From Folioceros fuciformis (lineage: Eukaryota; Anthocerotophyta; Anthocerotopsida; Anthocerotales), in the NCBI GenBank assembly GCA_049999805.1, contig JBNGIO010006005.1:1-47690 (forward strand): DNA of 47,690 nucleotides. The letters run 5' to 3'. This document shows, piece after piece, positions 1 to 12,600 of this stretch. The translations under genes were made by a program, and so were the position numbers. The stretch's first letter is position 1. Each line of letters begins with the position of its first letter. A model generated the notes under the pieces. That model was given only the letters and a program-made list of their open reading frames with translations. It was not told the origin of the DNA and made no database searches.

Positions 1-150
1 CGGGCGGAGATTGTATTTGTACAGGAGACAGACCAGCAGCAGCAGCAGCAGCAGGCTGGCACGCCAGGTCCAACTCCCGGGCGGCCCAGGGCGGTCTCCC
101 TCCCAGGAAGCACCCGAATTTGGCCTTCGGGAGCGGGAGCCGCAGCAGGC

Positions 151-3147
151 ATGGGGAGGTCGGGGCATGGCACGCCCTGCAGCGTCAGCTCCGCCTGCTC
201 CTTCTACGATCAGGACGAGGACTTCTTCCTGGAGGACAGCAGCCTGGGGCAGGGCGAGATCCTGGTCAGCCCGGGAATCTTGGGGACCGGGACGGAGCCC
301 CAGCAGCAGCGCTGCGGGTCGGGGAGCCCCTCCTCCTTTGACTCGCCCCAGCCCCAGGCCATACGCATGCCCGAGACAGCGGCGACGTCGCCTGGCGTCA
401 TCTCCAGCAGCAAGGTTAGCCTGCTGCCATCCCGCAGGTCCAAGAGGGAGGGTGCGGGATCGGGACCCAGGCGAAAGCGGTCGAGCAGCGGCGGCCGCGC
501 TGCCGTCTCGGCATCCGCCATGCATGCCGCCTCCAACAATCTCAGGGCTCCGTCACCCAAGACGGGTGAGATTCTCGTCAAGCTCCAGAAGCTGACCCAG
601 CAGCAGCAGGATCCGCACGACATGGTGGTGAGCATCCACGATCCGGGCCCTGCCGACGCGCCTGGCGCTGGCCCCGGCCCCAACCCAGGCTCCTGGAAGG
701 GCAAACCGCTGCTGGTGCTGGAGTTCCACGACATCTCCTACACGGTGCACAAGCGGCGGGACAAGGGGTGGCTGTGTGGGCTGCGGAGGCGGTGCGGGAG
801 AGGCTCCTCTCCCTCCCCCTCCGTTGAGCGGGATCGGGGGCGGGAGCAGCACCCGGACCCGGACCCGGACCCGGAGCAGGGGGAGGGAACGGGTGCGCTG
901 CGGGGGCCGGAGAAAGACGCGGCGATCGCCAACCCCATGGCCAGGCGTGCCAAGGTGCTTCTGAAGGAGGTGTCCGGGGAGGCGAGGGACGGCGAGATCC
1001 TGGCAGTGATGGGCCCCAGCGGGAGCGGCAAGAGCACTCTCATTGACGCCCTGGCGCAGCGCATCGCCAGGGACAGCCTGGAGGGGAGCATCACGCTGAA
1101 CGGGGAGGTGGTGAGCAACCGGCTGCTGCGATCCATCTCCGCCTACGTGATGCAGGACGACCTGCTCTTCCCCATGCTCACCGTGCACGAGACGCTCATG
1201 TTCTCCGCCAACGTCCGACTTCCCCAGTCGCAGAGCCCCGCCAAGAAGAAAGCCCGCGTGGCACACCTCCTGGAGCAGCTGGGCCTGCAGCGCGTGGCCA
1301 ACACTATCATCGGAGACGAGGGCCACCGCGGGGTGTCAGGCGGCGAGCGCCGGAGAGTGTCCATCGGCATCGACATCATCCACGACCCGCTCCTCCTCTT
1401 CCTGGACGAACCCACATCAGGTGGGCCGGTGGCTGGGTACATGCGCAAGTGTTTGCGAAACGCGCATGCTGCTGGGTTGTTTACTATGACTAACTCACTC
1501 GCACGCCCAATGTTGCGTCTGTCTGTCTGTCTGTGACACACAGGCTTGGATTCGACATCGGCATACCTGGTGATCAGGACGTTGCAGCGAATCGCACAGA
1601 CGGGGAGCATCGTCATCCTCTCCATTCACCAGCCCAGCTACAGGATCCTGGGCCTCCTGGATCGCCTCATCCTGCTGGCGCATGGCCAGAAGATCTACGG
1701 CGGCCCGCCCTCGCTCATGGGCGATTTCTTCAAGGAATTCGGCAGGCCCATCCCGGCACATGAGAACAGCACGGAGTTCGCGCTGGACCTCATCTCGGAG
1801 CTGCACCAGAGCCCCGGCGGGATCAAGCCCTTGGTGGAGTTCTACAAGTCGTGGAGCGGCGGCGGCGGCGGGACGTGGAGGAGCAGCAAATCGGGAGTGG
1901 GAGTGGCCGGTATGGGCCATGTTACTGACGTGCGAGGCGCCATCTCTGCCAGCATCTCCCGGGGCAAGCTTGTGGCCACTCGCGGCTCCTTCGACGTATC
2001 GTCGCAGGTGAGTGGGACGTGCTGCTTGCCATGCTATAATATGCAATCATGTACAGTGCAGTGCAGTCCAGTACAGTAAGTAAGTAGGTGATAAATGAAA
2101 TAATGTGGAAGCATCTGCTGGTGGTACGTACACCTGCAGCAATGGAAGGCGGCGCAGGAGGAGCAGGACCAGGACAGCATGGTGGTGAAGTTCGCCAACC
2201 CGTGGTACAGCGAGATCCCGGTGCTCATCAGGCGGACCGTGATCAACATCAGCAGAACGCCGGAGCTCTTCCTCATGCGCCTGGGCACGGTCATGGTGAC
2301 GGGCTTCCTGCTGGCCACCATCTTCTGGGGGCTGGACCACAGCCCCAAGGGGGTGCAGGAGCGCCTGGGCTTCTTCGCCTTCGCCATGTCCACCACCTAC
2401 TACACCTGCGCGGACGCGCTGCCCGTGTTCCTGCAGGAGCGCTACATCTTCATGCGCGAGACAGCGCACAACGCCTACCGCAAGTCCTCGTACGTGCTGG
2501 CCAACGCCATCATCTACGTGCCTTTTCTGGCGCTGCTGTCCATGGCCTTCGCCCTGGTAATCTGGTGGGCGGTAGGGCTGTCGGGCGGCGGCCAGGGCTT
2601 CCTATTCTTCTTCCTCATCATCTGGGCCAGCTTCTGGGCGGGCAACAGCTTCGTCACCTTCCTCAGCGCCGTCATGCCCAACGTCATGCTCGGCTACACC
2701 ATCGTGGTGGCCATGCTCGCCTACTTCCTCCTGCTATCCGGCTTCTTCATCGCCCGCAACCGCATCCCTCACTACTGGCTCTGGTTCCACTACCTCTCCA
2801 TCATCAAGTACCCGTACGAGGCCGTGCTCATCAACGAGTTCCAACACACCAACGCCTGCTTCGAGACCGGCGCCCAGATCCTCTACGGCACGCCCCTCGC
2901 AGGCCTGCCGCCTTCTACCGTCGCCGGCATGCTAGCGGCGCTCGACTCCTCCCTCCCTGCCACCTCCCCATTCAAGAACCTCAACATCTCCTCCTGCGTA
3001 ACTGACGGCCGAGCCATCCTCCACAATCAGTACGTTACACAGCTCGGTAAGTGGGCTTGCCTGGGCGTCACTGTCGCCTTCGGCGTCCTCTTCCGCATCT
3101 GTTTCTACATCGTCCTACGCCTCGGCGGCAAGAACACCCGCCACTGA
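151..3147 (+). CDS. ABCG (WBC) half-size ABC transporter, 3 exons
   Basis: Exons 151-1420, 1544-2007 and 2140-3147 join in phase to 914 codons (913 residues); both introns (123 and 132 bp) are GT-AG. The nucleotide-binding domain comes first: Walker [10 protein letters not shown] at residues 288-296, ABC signature VSGGE at 395-399, then Walker B and LDEPTSGLDS, which is split by intron 1. Six membrane segments follow in exon 3, ending in a short basic tail. This order (NBD then TMD) is that of ABCG half transporters, which work as dimers exporting lipids or other hydrophobic compounds at the plasma membrane. [11 protein letters not shown] and [19 protein letters not shown] resemble the plant clade containing Arabidopsis ABCG1/2/6/16/20 (suberin and pollen-wall export); the substrate here is inference. 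A low-complexity insert with a DPDPDPDP run sits at about residues 210-260, before Walker A. The reading frame stays open upstream to base 1, so an earlier start outside the window is possible; Met at 151 is the first in frame. Confidence 0.94.
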
Positions 3148-3894
3148 GCCCTTTTTCCCTCGTACCGCGTCTACCTATGCAATTCGTCGCTCGCCACCTT
3201 CTTTTTCCTTCCTTCTTTTCTTCCTTCCTTGCTGAGGAGTTACATTTATGGATAACCGTTTGCTTTGCAACAAACCCTTCATTCCATTCACCGAACTTTT
3301 ATTTCTTACACGTCCGTATCCTTGCATGTCCTACTGCCCTTGCCCTTGTCCTTATCCTTACCCTTGCCTTGCGGCTCAAGAAATTTGAATCCCTCACGAG
3401 ACAAGCCGAGACGAGACGACACACGACAAATCCGGCACGGCACACCAAAGTCTTCTACATTCACTATCCTTGTCTAGGGTTTACGCACAAGCCAGAAACA
3501 AAAGACAAATGGCTCAAACAGTAATGGAAAATGAACACTTTTTTTTATACATGTATATGGAACAGAAAAAAAATGGGAAGAAAATAATGAGGCAACGCGA
3601 GGCGAGGCGACGCAAAGGGTAGTCGAGTACAGTATAGGAGGTACATAAAGACACAGACACACCTAGGACAAGACCAAGACCAAGACCAAGACCCAGACTA
3701 AGACCAAGAGCTGCTAAAGCAGGGAGGTGTTAGTCCGAACGGAGGTTGAAAGAAGACGACCGAGCCACTCACTCCCCTGTTCCTCCCAGTGGGATCTCAA
3801 CTGGAAAGGATCTCCCCGTCTCGTCAGGGCCCAGGCTTGGAAACCCAGCGTCATTCGGGACACTCGTCTCGTGTCGTTCACCATGTCCATCACT
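3148..3894. other. Convergent 3' ends of ABCG and TMEM45 genes
   Basis: No coding sequence is visible. The stretch must hold the 3' UTRs of the two converging genes. An A-rich segment lies near 3540-3590 and an imperfect AGACCA-type hexamer repeat at about 3667-3712. Confidence 0.5.
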
Positions 3895-4896
3895 TCATCT
3901 CCCAGTTTCCACGTGGACGGAGAAGGAGTCCATCTCCCCAGGAGTCATGTTGTGTGAGGAATCGGCAGGGCTGAGGGGGTGGTGGCCTAACTCCAGGTCC
4001 GCGTCTTGATGTCCATTCGGGAGCGCCAGGGGCTGGTACTTGCGACGTGTCTGGAGGTCCAGGTCCGGGTCTGGGAAGTCGGAGTGGTACGACATCATCC
4101 AGGAGTAGAGGACGACGGTGAAGACGGTGATGCCCGCCAGCCACCACGTGAATTGGAGGTTGGCGAGGGCTTTGGCTCGCATGGTGGAATTCTGGTCTAC
4201 GCACCGGACCAGATGGTGGTCGCCTTCCTCCACCACAGTGCCGCAGCCGCGGGGAGTGAAGCGGGGGATCCACAGCACCAGGCCCATCTGAATGAACCAC
4301 ACGCCCTGCAGGGTGAGCGACATGGCGCGCACCAGGGACAGCACCAGCAGCTGCGGGAGCTTCACCTCCAGCAGCACCGCTCCGAGGCCGGCCATGATGG
4401 CCAGCTGCAGCAGCCAGTGGTAGTGGCCCTCCACTCCCATGTGGTCCGAGCTGTGCAGGTGGAAGAGCAGCAGCTCCTGGCTCAGAAGCAGCCCGGCCAC
4501 CAGGTGCAGCAGCCCCTGCGGCAGCGGCACCCGCCTCCAGTCCGTGTAGAGCGCCACCAGCGCGTAGATGAGGAAGAAGAGCGACATGGAGGCGTGCTCG
4601 AAGTTGTTGAGATGCTCTTGCGGGATTGCCCAGCTCGCGTCCAGCGGCTGGTGCTTCTTGGGTCCCAGGAACAGCTCCCACGCGATGGACAGCGTCGCGC
4701 CGCCCGCGATCAGAAATAGCTCCACATAGCGCATCCTGCTTGTCTTGGCCCCGCTCTTGTCCCACGCCGGGAACCATGTCCTGCTCTCGTACCGCCACGG
4801 ATTGCTTGTGTAGAGCCGCAGCATGCTGATGAGGTGCCACAGGCCTATCAGGAGGAAGCCTACCCCTGGAAGGATGTGCCCAACAAACGTCCCCAT
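3895..4896 (-). CDS. TMEM45/DUF716 family seven-span membrane protein
   Basis: An intronless reading frame of 333 residues from Met at 4896. The N-terminus MGTFVGHILPGVGFLLIGLW is the typical start of plant DUF716 (TMEM45) proteins. Seven hydrophobic segments follow, with conserved HASMSLFFLIYAL and a His-rich LLLFHLHSSDH patch in segment 4 that continues into HMGVEGHYHWLLQ. A longer frame begins at Met 4983, but the bases just before 4896 read as a splice acceptor (TTGCAG), so the extra 29 residues are probably an intron or leader. The C-terminal tail of about 65 residues is acidic and polar, hence probably cytosolic. The family is multi-pass integral membrane; its biochemical role is not established, and nothing here adds a function. 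It is convergent with the ABCG gene. Confidence 0.9.
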   Translation of the reverse strand: MGTFVGHILPGVGFLLIGLWHLISMLRLYTSNPWRYESRTWFPAWDKSGAKTSRMRYVELFLIAGGATLSIAWELFLGPKKHQPLDASWAIPQEHLNNFEHASMSLFFLIYALVALYTDWRRVPLPQGLLHLVAGLLLSQELLLFHLHSSDHMGVEGHYHWLLQLAIMAGLGAVLLEVKLPQLLVLSLVRAMSLTLQGVWFIQMGLVLWIPRFTPRGCGTVVEEGDHHLVRCVDQNSTMRAKALANLQFTWWLAGITVFTVVLYSWMMSYHSDFPDPDLDLQTRRKYQPLALPNGHQDADLELGHHPLSPADSSHNMTPGEMDSFSVHVETGR

Positions 4897-6685
4897 GCCT
4901 GCAACCTGAGCCTGGACTAAACTCGCCTTCAAGATCAAAGCAAAGCAAGCTGCCTTCGAAATTGGAAGATCCTCACGGTGCAATCTCGAGAGACAAGCAG
5001 GCTCCGCCTCCTCCCTGTCTTCCCCCCCAACAGAGTGTGCACTGCGGCCTTTTCAGCAGTCGGAGGTGGACAGGTCCAGCGAAGCAGCTTCACGTGGCAC
5101 CAACCACTTTGTTGCTCCTAACACTGTAGAATGTAAGTGATAATAGCACCTGCACCTGCACCTGCACCTGCTCGAGACGCTTACCGGAAGTTGCCGTGGA
5201 AGCTCAGCTCCTCTTCGTCGCCGCCTGTGTCCAAAGCCCCCTTTGCTCTGACTCTCACTTTGACACAAGCTCTAGAGAATTCCGTGGAGTTGCGTGCGTG
5301 ATAAGCCAAAGGGCTCACCAAAAGCTCATCACTCTCACACACTGTCTTCCTGCGCCCGCGTTGCATATTCCTTTCATTCAACACAGCGCCTGCCAAAATA
5401 GCAACTGCTGCTCCAGGGCTCCAGGGCTCCCAGGTTAACGTTCCATGATAGGCCCAAGCCTGTTCTGGCAGCGCTCAGCTCCAAATCTCCGGTCACACAT
5501 CTCTCGTCTGCTCAGTGCTTAAACCTCTTGATGCCAACACCTGGCCCATCCGCGGTGGACGCCACAATTTTGTGGTCCCCAGTCCTGGACGGGTTGCTCT
5601 CACTCCGTGCCAATAGCTAGCAGCTGTAGCACCACTTTGCGGCTGCTCCTTCCTATTCCTGCCAGGTTTCTTAACAACATGCAAAAGTTGTGGCTGAGGT
5701 GAGGTCTCCTGACATCCTCCTCCGCAACCCCGTCAGTATGCTACGTGAGGGACGAGTTACGGGAGTAATGGAACGGAACAAAATATCACTCCGACATCAC
5801 ATCCTTCGCTCCCATCACAAAGCTTTCCGGAGGAGAAGGACGACTAAAACAGGAACCAAGCACGCCAGCGAGGTGAGGTGAGTTCCGTCTCCAATGGGAC
5901 CATCCGGCGGCCAGGGATGATAAGGGCCCCGCCAGGGAGGACGTGTGCGCTCGTTCCTTTCCCGCGCTTTCTCCTTCTTCCTGTTGGTACCGTCTCTGTC
6001 GGTCGGGTGGAAGAGCAGCTTCTGGTCCCAGTTCCCGCGACAACCCTGGCAGCAGCCGCCCCGATGACTATGATCCACACTTAAATCACGCTTGCCCACC
6101 GCCAGTTCTTTTCCTCTGCCCTTTGCTCCCCCGGATAGGATCATCACCCGAGCCAGCCGTGGTCCATCTTCTCTCTCCAAGCTACCACTGTTCCGCAGGC
6201 ACGGCCTGTGCAGATTCTTCTTCTCTTGACCAATGACCCGTCAGCCGCCGCCGCCTCTTGGAGAACTGGACTTGGCGGGTCGGGGACTGCCGGAGTTCTG
6301 GATTAGATTTGGGGCCATTGCTCTACTGGCAGCGTCGGCTGGTACGGCAGAGCCCTCGCCGGGGCTCGGCACTGTGCCTCCTGCTGCTGCTGCTGCTGCG
6401 TGAACTGCACGTACTTGCTTGTTTCCCTCTTGGTGTTCGGGACTCCGGTTTCTGTATGTTCTGAGAGCCTCTTTCCCGGGTTTGTTGTCATCAGGTGGCG
6501 TTTGATGATGCCAGGGATGGCAGGTTGTACTCAGACCGCCCCGGTACGTACTTCAGCAAGGGGTGGGTGGTGGGTGTGTTGAAGTTTGTGGTGCAATTGC
6601 TGAATTCCCTCGCTGTCTGGACACCAGCTCGATTGTCCAAGGGCACGTTGTTGGCTCTCGACTCGCAGGTGGTTCCTAGCCGTCA
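4897..6685. other. Divergent upstream region between TMEM45 and coiled-coil genes
   Basis: No coding exon can be supported. It must contain both promoters and 5' UTRs. A (CACCTG)4 tract lies at 5147-5170. A well-formed small exon is possible at 6495-6543 (acceptor CATCAG, donor GTACGT), and an acceptor CTCGCAG ends at 6668 just before the coiled-coil start codon. No frame of 6495-6543 continues through 6669-6685 without a stop, so these would be untranslated leader exons of the coiled-coil gene. Confidence 0.45.
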
Positions 6686-9600
6686 ATGAGGCCTATCTGG
6701 CATAGCCTTCGCAAGCATCAAGCCAAGGAATCCCGGGACCCCAAGTCCCCGTTTGAAAGGTGAGGAGTATTCTCCCTGACTTCGAGCGTCTTGCAACAAA
6801 CCTCTCCTGGCGTATGCCGCACAGCTGCAGGACATTATCTTTCGTGCGCATGATTAGGGATCGGTCTATGCTTCTCATAGTTCAGTATTTGCCGAGTGAC
6901 TGCTGGAATCGATCTTGATGGCAAGCAAATCCTGACTTTGCTCGGCTGGTATCAGGGAAACGATCCAAAACCCCATTTCTGAAAGGGTTAGTGCTGTACA
7001 TGGAGCTACTGCTAAGGCCGTCGATTCTGGCCATCAACGAGGGTCGAAATTTAAGCTCGTCAGGCTGCCAGGCAGGCAGCTCAAGGTTGATGTGTCTAAA
7101 GGGCTCCTCATGCTTGTCTCTGCTCTCGAGGCCAATTCTGCGTCATCTCCTGTCTCCTCTACTTTGGTCTTGAGAGTAAGAACGAGAAACTCTTCAACCT
7201 GTCAGGAACGAGGCTGTTCGTCCATGTCCCTAGCGTTCGTAGGGAGCAGAATGGCCTTATGCTTTCTCAATTTCCTTTTTCCCTCCCCCCTTTCCTGAAC
7301 TCAAAGCAGTGAAACTTTCGTTCTGTTACACGCAGAGGGGTCACAACGTAGCCTTCTTGTCGTCCAAGGAAAAGAATGAAAGCAGGGGAGTAGCTGAAGC
7401 CACGGATGGTTGCTCTTTGTTAGGTGTTCTGGACAGCCATCAGCCCGATTCAGCCCAAGCCCATACTGTCATTGACGGGTCTCCACCTGTGGACAGTGGA
7501 TTGACGTTGATCAGCCCTGAAATTCGCGCTCTGCCGCCTAGGACAATTGACTTTGGGAAGTTGGGAAGGATGGTGGGTGGTGGTAAGAAGGGTAGGCGAT
7601 CAAAGTACCGTGTTAAGGGCATCAAGGCTAGCCCTGATGATCCGTTGGAACCAGTTCCTCGAAATGGGGCTGGTTCTCTCATTCATGATCACACCCTGGC
7701 TCCTTCTCACACTCTATCTGACTTCGCCTTCGATGAGTTGACCAGTCGTCTTGTGGAGGGATATGCTGCAGAGGAGAGGGCAGATCTGAGGTATCCTCTT
7801 TCAGTGAGTGCAGATGCTGTGAGGTTTGGACCGCCACCCAGGTGTTCATTGTCAGAGCCCGATCTGGCAACAATTGAGTATACTTCAGGTGCTGACCTTT
7901 TCATGGTTCGGGGTTTGAATTCATACATTGCAATGAACTCTTGGCTGATAATGCTTCGGACGTTCGAGATAAATTGCACCTCCTTTGTTCTTGTTTCATT
8001 TGAAGAGCTTGCTAGCTGAGCTGTGTTACCATTCCATGAAGCTGCCATGTCAGGTTGCGTTTGGTCGAACATTCACTCTGCACCTTTGGCCGTTGTCAGT
8101 CTCTTTGATCAGGACCTATCCAAGATTCTGGCTGTAAACCTGAATGCGTTGCTTAGTATAGGGTGTAGCATGGTCTGTCTAGTGCAGGACATGAAGTTTC
8201 CACTGTCCTACTCTGAACATACGCTTTCGTATTCTAAGCAGGTTGGCTTGGTGATGATCATGCCATTCGTGTTGCGTCTGTACTGTCTGAGAAGTTCTCT
8301 GATGAGAGAAGCAAGGACAATCAAGATATTGCGATAGAAGAGTTTTCAAGCTTACTGGGGCATGGTGATAGGTACCTAGAGGTGCTTCAAATTGCTGAGC
8401 GTGTAAAGGAAATGGATGCATGTGCTGCCCGTTCTGCATCTGAATCCTCGTTGTCTGGAGTATGGCCTCACACAATGGGCCGGCAACCTCAAAGGATGAA
8501 TAGTGCCGGGGACATTATCTGGCAATTAGAGGACGTTGCTGAGGACTATGGAGACGCATATGAAGAGATGGAGCAGAGAATTTCAGTGTGCAGCGTAGTT
8601 GGAGGTGCTGTATTAAGAGGAGTGGTGAGGGCCCTCACGGAGGAATCAGCTGAAGCTCTTAACAGTGCAAGCACAGAACTGGCAGAGATGAAAGCAGAAA
8701 TGGAAAGAAAAAATGAAAGGATAGCAGATCTGCTAGATAAAATGCATCAGAAGGAAGCAGAGACAGCTACTTTGATCCGTGAATTTCAGTTCCAACAATC
8801 CACGTTTGTTTCAGATTTGCTCCGAGAGAAAGAGGTGGTGCTGCAGATGGCTAGGGAAAAGGAGAGCTGTGTCAGCACCAAAGAAAAGGAACTGACTGAG
8901 CTGGCTGGGAACTTGGTACATGTGTCCTTGCAGCTGGATGGCGAAACTAAGAAGGTCGCTTTGCTGGAGAAGCAGATGAACGACCTCCGCAATGCTCAGG
9001 CTGCAAAGATACGGGAAATTGCCAATTTAATTGAGGAGACAAACAGAATGAAGTGTGACAATGAGGAAGCCCTAGATGAGGTGAAGCGGGAGTCTAGGCT
9101 GAGAGAGTTACGTGTGAAGGAAACATTGGACCGCCTCCTGAAAGAGAAGGAAGTTGAGGTAAGAGATTTGAGCAAACAGAGAACAGAACATCTGGAGAAG
9201 ATCAACTCAATGGAGGCCCTTGAGAGAACCCTGAGACAGGAACTGAGCATGTCTAATAAGATAGTGGCGGCCTTAGAGAACAGCTTGCAGGAAAGCCTGA
9301 CGTGTTTTGATTGTGTGGTGATCGAGAAGCATGAACTGACAGCGAAGCTAAGAGAGTTGTTCAAACAGTTCGGTCAAAGGGAGCAGTATGTGATTCTGCT
9401 GGAGGAGCAAGTGTGGACTGGATCTGAGGAGCGGTCCATTATCCTTGAATTGTGGAGAGGAAAAATGGCTGATGTGCAGGCAGCAATGCAAGTTATTAGC
9501 ACCAAAGCAGAGGAGGATAAGATCAACTGGGCAGGGAAGCTGTCTGTTCAATCTCAGCTGCGGGAAGATACGTTGCAAGAGCTGAATAACCTGCAAGTGT

Positions 9601-12600
9601 TGAACGGTGGCCTTCAAGGCAAGGTGCACAATTTGGAACACGAAATTGCTTTGCAGAAGGATAGTCTGGAAAATCAGATGAGGGATCTGGACCAGAAATA
9701 CTTGGACCAGTCTAAATGTCTTGAGGCAACCTCTGCAGAACTTCTTTCAGAGAAGCAAGCAAAATCCATCATGGAGCAGGAGCTTCATGAGTTGAGGCTG
9801 GAAGTGGGTTCTCTACGAGAACAAGTTGACCTCCAGAGCAAAGAACGAGAATTGGGGGATAATGCCTGGGGTGACAAGCTGACTTTTCAGTTACAAGAGA
9901 ATGCACTTAATGTGCAAGAGCTGGAGCGTTTGCAGGATGTAAACTGTAACATGGCCAAAGAGCTTCTGGAGATCAAGCTGCATGCGTCATTGCTAAAACA
10001 TCAGCTGGATAGGCAAACAGAGGAGCTTGATGAGGTTCGGAGGTGTTGGGCAGATGATAAGTCGAATCAGTCGTCATTGCTTGAGGACAACAGAAGGGAA
10101 CTTACATCACTGCGACACATGAGAGAAACACTAGAAGCAGACGTGAGGAATTTAAAGTTGGAGAATGATGCTTTGAAAGAAAACCTGGAGAGCCAACTGA
10201 AAGCGTGGAAAGATGAAAAAGCCCGCTGGAGCAAGGACAGTGCCACATATGAAGAGCTGGTTGAAGAGAAAAGCATGGCGTTGATAGCATCAAGGTTTGA
10301 CGTTGATGCCTTGCAACAGCAGGTGGCAAAGTTTGAGGAGGAAAGATTGTTGAGCGCAGATCAGATAGAGGAAGAAAGGAGGACCTCGCAGGAGATATCT
10401 GCAGAATTGCAAAAGCTAGAGGCCAGTTTTGGCGCCTTTGTTCAGAATACAAATGGCATCCACCAGAATGCATTTCAGCATGCGAGGCACCTTGAGGCAG
10501 TTGAAGAGCAGATGCTGTCTCATCTGTGGAGGCTGGAAATGGAACTGGACATCATTAGCACAGTCTTTGGGAGCTCATCTGAAAATATTTTGCGGCAGGC
10601 TGATGAGATAGCGGTGGACCATGCTTTGACCGCTGAGCACCTCTCTTTCTGCCTTTCTGAGCTGGAACGCACGAAAACTGTCTTGTGTAGTCAGGCTGTT
10701 GATATTGAAGATGTCCAAACAGCCAATGCTAAGCTTTCTGAGTTCTCGGATCAATTATGTTCTGAAATAGAAAGTTGCACTGAAGAAATTTCTCGGTGCA
10801 AGATAGCTTTAAGTGAGGCAACTTCCAGGGCAGAGAGGTCAAAGGGGGAATTCATTACTCTTCAGCAGAAGATGGCCAACATTAGGCTGAAGCTGGAGGA
10901 AAGCTTGCATGACAAAGTTGCAGAAGTTCTCAGGTTGAAGGATGAATTGAAAACTGTATATTTGGAGGCAAGAGAATCTGAGTGGAAGTACGAGTCGGAG
11001 AGCTCCTTAGTTCTTCATGTTGTTGATGCATGGAGGAAGAACATGGAAGAAAGCTTTTCCTGGTATGGTGATCAAGTTTCTTTGAGGGAAGAAAGAAAAT
11101 CCATCCTTACCGGTCAACTGAATGCAAGGCCGAGTCCTGAACTGGGGTTCCCGGCTCTTGCTTCGTACCGAGATGAATATCAGACGCTCCAAGACGAGAG
11201 ATGGGACACTCAGTGGAAGCACAAAATTGAACAAGAGATAAGTAGTGTGATATATGAAGACAAATTCTATGAACTGGCTCGGCTGCTGGATGAATCGACT
11301 TCGAAATTGGTAGATACGGCATCCATGCTATCAAAAGAGGCTGTGTCTCTTGAAATCCAATCCCCAGCCTCGGCCCCTCGCAGTTCCAGGGCCAGCAGGA
11401 TGGAGAGTCGGGACAAGTTTAGGGAGCAGCAGGTGCTCATTGCGCAAGAGGAAGTTGAGGCATCAGCAGGTGCGATAGCAGAGGAGTCTCCGAAAGAGCT
11501 TTCACCTGTAGCAGTGGCAGGCAGCTCGGAGGCGACCCAGAAGAGCCCTACCCTGTATCATCGGGTGTTCGATCACAACACCGATACTAGAGTGCTTGAA
11601 GGTGATGTGCGGCTCGAATTGGGGAGGGACGAGACCAGCATGACTGGTGTAGAGGATGAAGCCGGATTGAAAGTGCTCAACAAGGCACTAGTAGATGATC
11701 TGAAAGCAAAAATGTATGAGTGGAGCAGAGAGAAGGATATGCTTATTGCAGAGAAGACAGAACAGCTGTATACTTTGAAACGGGAACTTTTGAAAGAGAA
11801 AGAAAAAGAGCGAGGAGAAATCATCTCCAAGAAAGAAAGAGAGGTAGAAGCCATGAGGAATGAGCTCAGAAAGGTGGAAGCTTCTGTGCGTGAGCAAGCC
11901 AACTGTGAGCACGATAAGGTTCTGTCTAGGTTAACGGATGAGTGGGACAGGGAGAGATCTAGACTGCTGGAATTGTTGGAGAAAGGAAAGGATCGTGAGG
12001 ATTTGAATATCTTGGAGCTCACAGAGGAGTATCATAATGCCAAAGCTGATTTGCAAGGAACAATTGCAGCCAAGGAAGTGAAGATTCAAGCTCTTGCCGC
12101 AGAGTTGAGCGTGGCAAAGATGAATGAAGAAAGGTTTCAGGCAAGGGTTGGAGAACTCGCAGAAGAAGTAGCCAGACTGGCAAAAGAAATCAGCGAGGGC
12201 AGCATCTGGCATCACGATGAATTGGAAGGTGTGCAGGCAGATTTGGAAGCGAAGGAGAGTGCTCTGCAGGTAGCGAATGAAAGGTTGCTTATTGAGCAAA
12301 GGCAGAAGGCTGGATTGGAAGCTGACCTAGAGAGAGTACAAGCTGCTGTTGATGAACTGGATGAAGCACTTTGCAGAGTCACTGGGGAGTTTCAGGAAGA
12401 AAAAGCGAACAGGGAGAAGTTATTATCAGATGTGCAGGCTTGTAAATATGAGATGGCTGTTCTGAATGGCAGATCAGTTGCAGAGAGGAGGGAGGTAGAA
12501 TATCACCTCACTGCTCAGCTTCAAAAACTGGACAAAAAATATCAAATGCTGGAGTCTGTTGTTGCTGGGAAGATCCAGCAGCAGAATTTCAGGTATTCAA

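Noticed and set aside
4897-4983. Longer TMEM45 start at 4983
   Set aside because: The family begins at MGTFVGH, and a splice acceptor sequence directly precedes that Met.
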